The translations under genes and the position numbers were made by a program. The notes under the pieces were generated by a model. That model did not search any database and was not told the origin of the DNA. It saw only the letters and a list, made by a program, of their open reading frames with translations. From contig JAJBTX010000077.1 in NCBI GenBank assembly GCA_020860645.1, forward strand, positions 1-54,256: DNA of 54,256 nt, read 5' to 3'. Within the stretch, counting starts at the first letter, position 1. Every line of letters starts with the position of its first letter. Below are positions 49,260-54,256 of the stretch, in pieces. The DNA comes from Lachnospiraceae bacterium (GTDB lineage Bacteria > Bacillota > Clostridia > Lachnospirales > Lachnospiraceae).

Positions 49260-49787
49260 ATGCAGAAAATACTGGTAGTTGTGGATATGCAGAATGATTT
49301 TATCGACGGGGCGCTCGGCACGAAGGAGGCCGTGGCAATCGTGCCGCGGGTGGAAGAGAAGATCCGGAACTTTCCGGGGCGCGTGATCTTCACGCGGGAC
49401 ACGCATGAGCAGAATTATATGGACACACAGGAAGGGAAGAGGCTTCCGGTGCCGCACTGCATCCGTGGGACGGAGGGCTGGCAGATTCGCCCGGAGCTCG
49501 CGGTGCTCTGTAAGGAGGCGCCTGTCGATAAACCGACCTTCGGCTCGGTGGAGCTGGGCGAACTGCTTCGTCAGGCAAATGAGGAGGAAGCGATCGAGAG
49601 CATTACCTTCGTGGGACTGTGTACAGATATCTGCGTGATCTCCAACGCGCTGCTTGCGAAGGCGTATCTGCCGGAGATCCCGATTGTGGTCGACGCGTCC
49701 TGCTGCGCGGGCGTCACGCCCGAAAGCCACGAGACGGCGCTGAGCGCGATGAAGGTATGTCAGATCACGGTGGAGAATGAGTGGTAA
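49260..49787 (+). CDS. Isochorismatase-family cysteine hydrolase (nicotinamidase-like)
   Basis: A 175-residue protein from ATG 49260 behind AGGAGG. The catalytic triad is visible: Asp in VVVDMQNDFIDG, Lys in VDKPTFGSVEL and Cys in FVGLCTDICVISN. FTRDTHEQNYMDTQEGKRLP and VPHCIRGTEGWQI include metal ligands typical of nicotinamidases (D..H). It may convert nicotinamide to nicotinate in NAD salvage; a different amide substrate is possible. Confidence 0.85.
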   Translation: MQKILVVVDMQNDFIDGALGTKEAVAIVPRVEEKIRNFPGRVIFTRDTHEQNYMDTQEGKRLPVPHCIRGTEGWQIRPELAVLCKEAPVDKPTFGSVELGELLRQANEEEAIESITFVGLCTDICVISNALLAKAYLPEIPIVVDASCCAGVTPESHETALSAMKVCQITVENEW

Positions 49788-49794
49788 GGTGAAT

Positions 49795-51489
49795 CTACGG
49801 GGTGATTTCCTCTGTCTCGATGATAAAGCGCACGCTGCCGGTTCCTCCGGCGGCGATGCCACCGAAATTCTGGTAAGCGTCGTCGGCGATTCTGAGGCCG
49901 CGCAATTTGACGACGAGCGCGGCGAGATCATCCCCGAAGAGGTCGCTGAGCTTCTGGATACCCTCCTCATCGAATTCTTTCACGCCGTCGAGGAGTTCCT
50001 CTACGCCTTCGTTCAGCTCGCCGACGCCCTCGTTTAATTCCTCCACGGCATCCAGCAGCTCCTGCATGCCGTCGTTCAGCTCGAATTTGGCGCTCGCCAG
50101 CTCGGCGGAGCCCTCGCTCAGCTCTTTTGTTCCCTGGTAAATCTGCCAGGCGGCGTCGGTATAGCTCTTTACGCCGTCAGAGAGGAGCTGGCTGCCCGCG
50201 GAGAGCTGGCTCAGACTTGCCTGCAGCACGGTGAGCTGCTGGTAGAGCGCGAGCTCTTCCTGGCTGAGACTGTTTACGACGTTATCATCAGAGAGATCCG
50301 GCAGTCCGAGCAAGCCCAGCGCGGCCTCGACCTCCGAAAGTCCGTTCGCCAGAGCCTGCACGGACTCCTGCAGCTCCTCATTTGAGAGCGTCAGCTGATA
50401 GAGATAGTAATTCACGCTGTCCAGTCCCGCGTCCACGGCCCACACGCCATCCGTGTATTCCTTCACGCCGTCCCGCAGATCCGCCACGCCGTCCAGAAGT
50501 TCGCCCGTGCCGTCATAGAGCTCGCTTGTGCCGTCATAGAGCTCTTCGGTTCCCTCCACGAGATCGGAGGACGCATCGCTCAGCTCCTCCATATCGGCGA
50601 TCATATCGTCCAGCTCGTCGAGATCGTCCTCCTCCATCTCCGAAAACAGACCCGGCGTGAGGATGGTCGCCGTGAAATCCAGTTCGAAGTCCGTCACCTC
50701 AGCGCTGAGCTCCACATATTCCGGGATTTCCAGATCCTCCGTCAGCTCATAATTCGTGAGATTGAGATATTCGGAGAGCCCCGGCAGCGCAAAGCCCACG
50801 ATAAGCTCCTGGGAACCAAGGGAGATGAGACTTCCGTTTGTCACCTCAATATCGGAGAAGACGTCCGTGGACAGGTACAGCAGCGTGAGCGCTGTAAAAG
50901 GCGTCGGGGCGATTACGTTTTCCCCGTTTACTTCGAACTCCTCAGAGGTCTGATTTTTGTAGTCAAAGCGGATGCGAAGCCGCCCGCTTTTGCCCGCGAG
51001 CTCGTCGGCCTCAATTTTCTGACCGTCAAGGTAATAGCTGATCTGCACGAGAACGGGGAGTTCTTTTTCGCTTGTCCCCTTGTAGGAAATGTCCGCGCCC
51101 TGGTTTTCCCAGGTGAGCGTGCCGTCGTCGCCCTGTGTGAACTCCTCGTCGCCCTCGGTATTTTTGATATCGTTCAGGAGCGAGAAGTCGGAGATCGGCG
51201 AGAGCCCTTCCGGGTCGGGATTTCTGAGCTCGGTCTCGACGGTGATTTCTGTCGGCGTGCCGTCAGTCTGCGCCTTCACGTAGACGGTCTCCGCTTTGTC
51301 GACAGTGAGGGAGGAGCTGTAGGAGGCGGTTTCGTCTGCGTTTTCCTCTGCCTTCTGTGTGGTGAGGTTTGTTGTTTTTTGAGAAGCTGTGTCGTCTGAG
51401 GTATCTGAAACATTCTTACATCCTGCGAGACAACAAAAAGCCAGGGTGAGAAGCAGAGTCTTTTCAAAATGAAACTTTTTACTTTTCAT
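49795..51489 (-). CDS. Lipoprotein with xxxLxxG heptad repeats
   Basis: A 564-residue protein. The lipobox is CCLAGC (Cys24), after which lies a Ser/Thr linker. The region of residues 60-300 is beta-rich; the rest holds stretches of the L..G-type heptad repeat (for example LYDGTSELYDGTGELLDGV and LNEGVGELNEGVEELLDG). These repeats are known from YhgE/Pip and MmpL-associated proteins and are thought to form long coiled structures. The gene follows the FtsX-type permease on the same strand with an 89-nt gap, suggesting a shared role in exporting or handling an envelope substrate. Confidence 0.75.
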   Translation of the reverse strand: MKSKKFHFEKTLLLTLAFCCLAGCKNVSDTSDDTASQKTTNLTTQKAEENADETASYSSSLTVDKAETVYVKAQTDGTPTEITVETELRNPDPEGLSPISDFSLLNDIKNTEGDEEFTQGDDGTLTWENQGADISYKGTSEKELPVLVQISYYLDGQKIEADELAGKSGRLRIRFDYKNQTSEEFEVNGENVIAPTPFTALTLLYLSTDVFSDIEVTNGSLISLGSQELIVGFALPGLSEYLNLTNYELTEDLEIPEYVELSAEVTDFELDFTATILTPGLFSEMEEDDLDELDDMIADMEELSDASSDLVEGTEELYDGTSELYDGTGELLDGVADLRDGVKEYTDGVWAVDAGLDSVNYYLYQLTLSNEELQESVQALANGLSEVEAALGLLGLPDLSDDNVVNSLSQEELALYQQLTVLQASLSQLSAGSQLLSDGVKSYTDAAWQIYQGTKELSEGSAELASAKFELNDGMQELLDAVEELNEGVGELNEGVEELLDGVKEFDEEGIQKLSDLFGDDLAALVVKLRGLRIADDAYQNFGGIAAGGTGSVRFIIETEEITP

Positions 51490-51578
51490 AATATACTGTT
51501 CCTTTCACAACACTTTGGCTTATGCTACGAATCTACAATAGTAAGTATTTGCATATCAGCGATTTGAGGAGAAGAGCT

Positions 51579-53912
51579 TCACTCTACATTCTTCAGCGCC
51601 TCGCCCATCGGGATCCGGCGGATTCTCCGCAGCTCCAGCAGCGCGACGAGCGCGTAGGCGCTAATCCCCAACGCAAACATCTGTACATAGATCAGCGGAT
51701 CCATATAGAAGGGGATCCAGCCGGTGATGCTGGTCAGCATGACCGCGCGGAACAGCCAGTACATGATCCGCGTTTCCAGTGGCAGCGTTATGAGCAGACA
51801 GAGGATCACGACGAGCGTAGTCGAGAGGATATACAGCTGCCCGATTTCACCGGGCGTGTAGCCCAGAATCTTCGCCATCGAGACCGACTGGGCGTTTTTT
51901 TCAATAATGGTCTTCGAGAGCAGGTAGATCAGCACGAGGAACATGACGACGGAGAAGGCGTCCACCATGTACATCATCGTGCCCATCGAGACATTCAGCT
52001 GCCGCGTGATTTTCGTCAGCGCCTCCAGATCGATGACCGAGGAGATGTACTGTTCATCGAGGTCGGTGATCTCCGTGTCGGAGAAATAGCCGGAAAAATA
52101 ATCGTCTCCCAGGTCAAAGTATGCGTTCAGATAATCCTGTTCCATAAAGAGCGCGAGCGCGCCTTCGTAGGCGTAGATGCCGCTGACCGTGAAATCGTAG
52201 CGCGCGTCCCCATACTCTTCCTTCAAAGTGATGGTGTCGCCGGGCTGCGTGCCGAATTTCTCCGCGTAGGCCTGTGAGATATAGATCTGTTCCTCTCCCA
52301 AATCCGCGTCGATATAGCGGCTGTCCGCGGCAACCCCGTAAAGAAGAACCTCCTCGCTCTTATATTCGCCTTCCAATGTGACGAGAGAATATGCCGTAAA
52401 CTCCTCCGCGTCCTCATTTTCCGTCTGCGCGTCCAGCGAGAAGAGCAGCATGGACAGCAGGCTCTCGAGCTTTCGCTCCTCATTCATGGCGCTTAAGGGA
52501 ATCTGCAGAATATACTGGTAATTGCAGAGCAGATTGTCTGTGAGCGTCTCCTGATAGTGATTCAGGACGGAGGGAAAGATCAGGCCGAACATCAGGAGCA
52601 GGTTCGCGAAGAGCATGCCGACGAAGAGGATCGCGTAGCTGCCCGCGTTCTGAAAAATGATGCGCAGCCGGAAGCGCGTGAAAAAAGGAATGTGGCGGGA
52701 CAACGGCAGCGCGCGGGAGCGGCCCTTTCGATTTAAGTCCCTTCTGAGAAATTTGAGAGGCGAAAGACTTAAGGCGCGGTGCAGGAGCACGAAATTGATG
52801 AGCAGCATCAGTATTCCGGGAACAAGCGTGGTCAGAAGGAAGGCCTCGGCGTTCCAGCGCGTCTCGTAGGTTGGCAGACTGTAGCTTCCATAATACATGC
52901 CTGCGCAGAGATCCTTGAAAAAGGTATATCCGAGCAGGTTGCCGATGAGCATGCCGGCGAGCGTCACGAGCATGGGCATCGTCATATAGTGCCGGATAAG
53001 TTCGCCGCGCGTGTAGCCGGAGGCGCGCAGAGTCCCAATGACATTTGCTTCCTTCGCGATTGTAGCGCTCGCTGTGACCGCAAAGACAAAGGCCATGATT
53101 GCCATGACCATGTAGAGCAGCGCGGTCATCATCGCCTTGTCGCTGCTGAAATCATCGCCGGTGAACATGATCGCCTGGTTGAGATAGCACGGGACGAAGG
53201 CCTCGAGCGTTACCTCGCGGAGCATGGCCTCCATGAAATCCTCGGAGAGCTCCTGCTCGGCACTCTCATTCGCAGGAGCAATGTCGGCGTCGTATTTCCA
53301 GGAATAGCTCCATGTGAGCTCCGCGTCGCGGAATGTGGAAAAGCCATCTGCGGACATGACGGCCACGCCGAACTGTACGGCGTCGAACATGGAGTCCCCG
53401 TTGTCCTCAAAGAGGCAGCTGTAGTCGGGGAGCGCGACGAGGCCGGAGATGGTGAAGCTGCGGGATTCGCTCTGCAGGGTATCGCCGACAGAGAGACTGT
53501 TATTGTCCGCGTACATGCGGTCGATCGCGATCTCATCCGCCGTCTCCGGCATCCGCCCTTTCATGAGGCAGATGAGGTTGACCTGGCTGCGATCCTTGAA
53601 AATACGCAGCCTGCTGCCGTCGGAGAGATTTTCCGTCGCGTAAAAATTGTCGTAGAGCGTCACGCCGAAGTCCTCGATTGCGCTTCGCTGTGCGCGGTTC
53701 ATCTTTTCGCTGAGGCGAAAATTGCCGTCCTCGATATTGTATTTCTCAAAGCTTTCCTCGTAGGCGGCGAGGATGCTGCTGTCGGCCACGAGAAAGCCGG
53801 ACACAAAGCCGATCGAGCCGGTGAGCAGAAGAAAGATCACGAGATATTTCCCGAGCTCGCTTCGCAGCTCCCGCGGGAGACGGCGGTACAATGGATTCTT
53901 CTTTTTCACCAT
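51579..53912 (-). CDS. ABC transporter permease (FtsX/MacB-like)
   Basis: A 777-residue protein. An N-terminal helix (YLVIFLLLTGSIGFVSGFLV) is followed by a large extracellular domain, then an FtsX-type block (MAIMAFVFAVTASATIAKEA, then NVIGTLRASGYTRGELIRHY). A second extracellular domain and a second block (FSVVMFLVLIYLLSKTIIEK, then AKILGYTPGEIGQLYILST) follow. The ATG at 53912 overlaps the ATPase gene by 7 nt. Such transporters handle lipoproteins, peptides or lipids, or act as mechanotransmitters. Substrate unknown. Confidence 0.85.
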   Translation of the reverse strand: MVKKKNPLYRRLPRELRSELGKYLVIFLLLTGSIGFVSGFLVADSSILAAYEESFEKYNIEDGNFRLSEKMNRAQRSAIEDFGVTLYDNFYATENLSDGSRLRIFKDRSQVNLICLMKGRMPETADEIAIDRMYADNNSLSVGDTLQSESRSFTISGLVALPDYSCLFEDNGDSMFDAVQFGVAVMSADGFSTFRDAELTWSYSWKYDADIAPANESAEQELSEDFMEAMLREVTLEAFVPCYLNQAIMFTGDDFSSDKAMMTALLYMVMAIMAFVFAVTASATIAKEANVIGTLRASGYTRGELIRHYMTMPMLVTLAGMLIGNLLGYTFFKDLCAGMYYGSYSLPTYETRWNAEAFLLTTLVPGILMLLINFVLLHRALSLSPLKFLRRDLNRKGRSRALPLSRHIPFFTRFRLRIIFQNAGSYAILFVGMLFANLLLMFGLIFPSVLNHYQETLTDNLLCNYQYILQIPLSAMNEERKLESLLSMLLFSLDAQTENEDAEEFTAYSLVTLEGEYKSEEVLLYGVAADSRYIDADLGEEQIYISQAYAEKFGTQPGDTITLKEEYGDARYDFTVSGIYAYEGALALFMEQDYLNAYFDLGDDYFSGYFSDTEITDLDEQYISSVIDLEALTKITRQLNVSMGTMMYMVDAFSVVMFLVLIYLLSKTIIEKNAQSVSMAKILGYTPGEIGQLYILSTTLVVILCLLITLPLETRIMYWLFRAVMLTSITGWIPFYMDPLIYVQMFALGISAYALVALLELRRIRRIPMGEALKNVE

Positions 53913-54256
53913 TCCAGCTCCTCCGCGGGAACTCGCCGCCCGTTCAGGCAATTGTCCCGGATCTGCCCGTCGCGCAGGCGAACAACCCGGTCGGCCATGT
54001 GCCGGATCGCGTCGTTGTGCGTGACCATGAGCACCGCGCTGCCGTAGCGGCGGTTCACGGTCTCGATGAGCTTCAGGATTTCCCTGGAGGTCTGGTAGTC
54101 GAGCGCGCCGGTCGGTTCATCGCAGAGCAGGATGTCGGGCTTTTTCACGACCGCGCGTCCGATTGCCGTGCGCTGCTGCTGTCCGCCGGAGAGCTGTCCC
54201 GGGAGCTTCCTCTGATGTTCGTCAAGCCCAAGGGTGTGGATCAGTTCGTCCACATC
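53906..54256 (-). CDS. ABC transporter ATP-binding protein (MacB/LolD-like), N-terminus outside window
   Basis: The C-terminal 116 residues are visible: signature LSGGQQQR, Walker [14 protein letters not shown] and H-loop MVTHNDA. The Walker A part lies beyond the right edge. Motifs and context (overlap with an FtsX-type permease) place it in the MacB/LolD group. It powers the adjacent permease. Confidence 0.9.
   Translation of the reverse strand, partial: DVDELIHTLGLDEHQRKLPGQLSGGQQQRTAIGRAVVKKPDILLCDEPTGALDYQTSREILKLIETVNRRYGSAVLMVTHNDAIRHMADRVVRLRDGQIRDNCLNGRRVPAEELEW

Overview
The window looks like a chromosomal segment of an anaerobic, Gram-positive member of the Lachnospiraceae or a close relative (class Clostridia). 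Pointers are a complete Rnf complex (Clostridia gene order), a stand-alone AICAR formyltransferase beside a PurO-type IMP cyclohydrolase, two-subunit transketolases, QueH, LuxS, a DUF6465-type protein, lipobox signal peptides followed by Ser/Thr-rich linkers, and strong GGAGG ribosome sites. Base composition is fairly GC-rich for the family. The exception is an AT-rich two-gene island at 26.6-28.0 kb. All functional calls are from reading the sequence; no database search was run.

Layout. 0-0.7 kb: two decayed gene remnants. 0.7-6.7 kb: small hypothetical, phosphoesterase, AEC transporter, DtxR/MntR-like regulator, a VWA-like/MoxR-like AAA+ pair and a YfcE-type phosphodiesterase. 6.9-9.3 kb: polar amino-acid ABC transporter. 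9.3-12.6 kb: secG, smpB, DUF1292 protein, aminotransferase and YdcF/DUF218 protein. 12.6-23.8 kb: a carbon-use region with a D-2-hydroxyacid dehydrogenase, a LysR regulator, and a divergent operon of split transketolase, SDR dehydrogenase and TRAP transporter. It is followed by glycerate kinase and a second split transketolase whose N-terminal subunit carries an in-frame TAG. 24.1-26.5 kb: luxS, trpS (with a large palindromic leader) and queH. 26.6-28.0 kb: a candidate toxin-antitoxin pair (DUF3990 plus HTH) behind a 22-bp perfect inverted repeat. 28.1-29.2 kb: nitroreductase, a small protein and tRNA-Ser(CGA). 29.3-40.6 kb: rnfC, an rnfD-rnfG fusion, rnfE, rnfA, rnfB, apbE, and two membrane-anchored FMN-binding/FAD reductases separated by a NusG-II-type protein. 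40.6-46.6 kb: rqcH, a MATE transporter, a hypoxanthine-DNA glycosylase-like protein, a TSUP permease and an FMN-dependent alpha-hydroxyacid oxidase. 46.7-49.1 kb: a purine module under a ZTP (pfl) riboswitch, plus a DUF6465-type protein. 49.3 kb to the end: an isochorismatase-family hydrolase and, on the minus strand, an ABC ATPase / FtsX-type permease / heptad-repeat lipoprotein operon cut by the window edge.

How the parts work together. The Rnf block is an ion-pumping ferredoxin:NAD oxidoreductase. ApbE attaches FMN covalently to RnfG/RnfD-type domains and to the FMN_bind domains of the two extracellular reductases, so the block reads as one flavin-based respiratory module. The 12.6-23.8 kb region reads as a catabolic module whose substrate is unknown; hydroxypyruvate and glycerate are plausible intermediates. 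The purine module is a feedback loop: ZTP/AICAR accumulation should relieve termination in front of the enzymes that consume AICAR.
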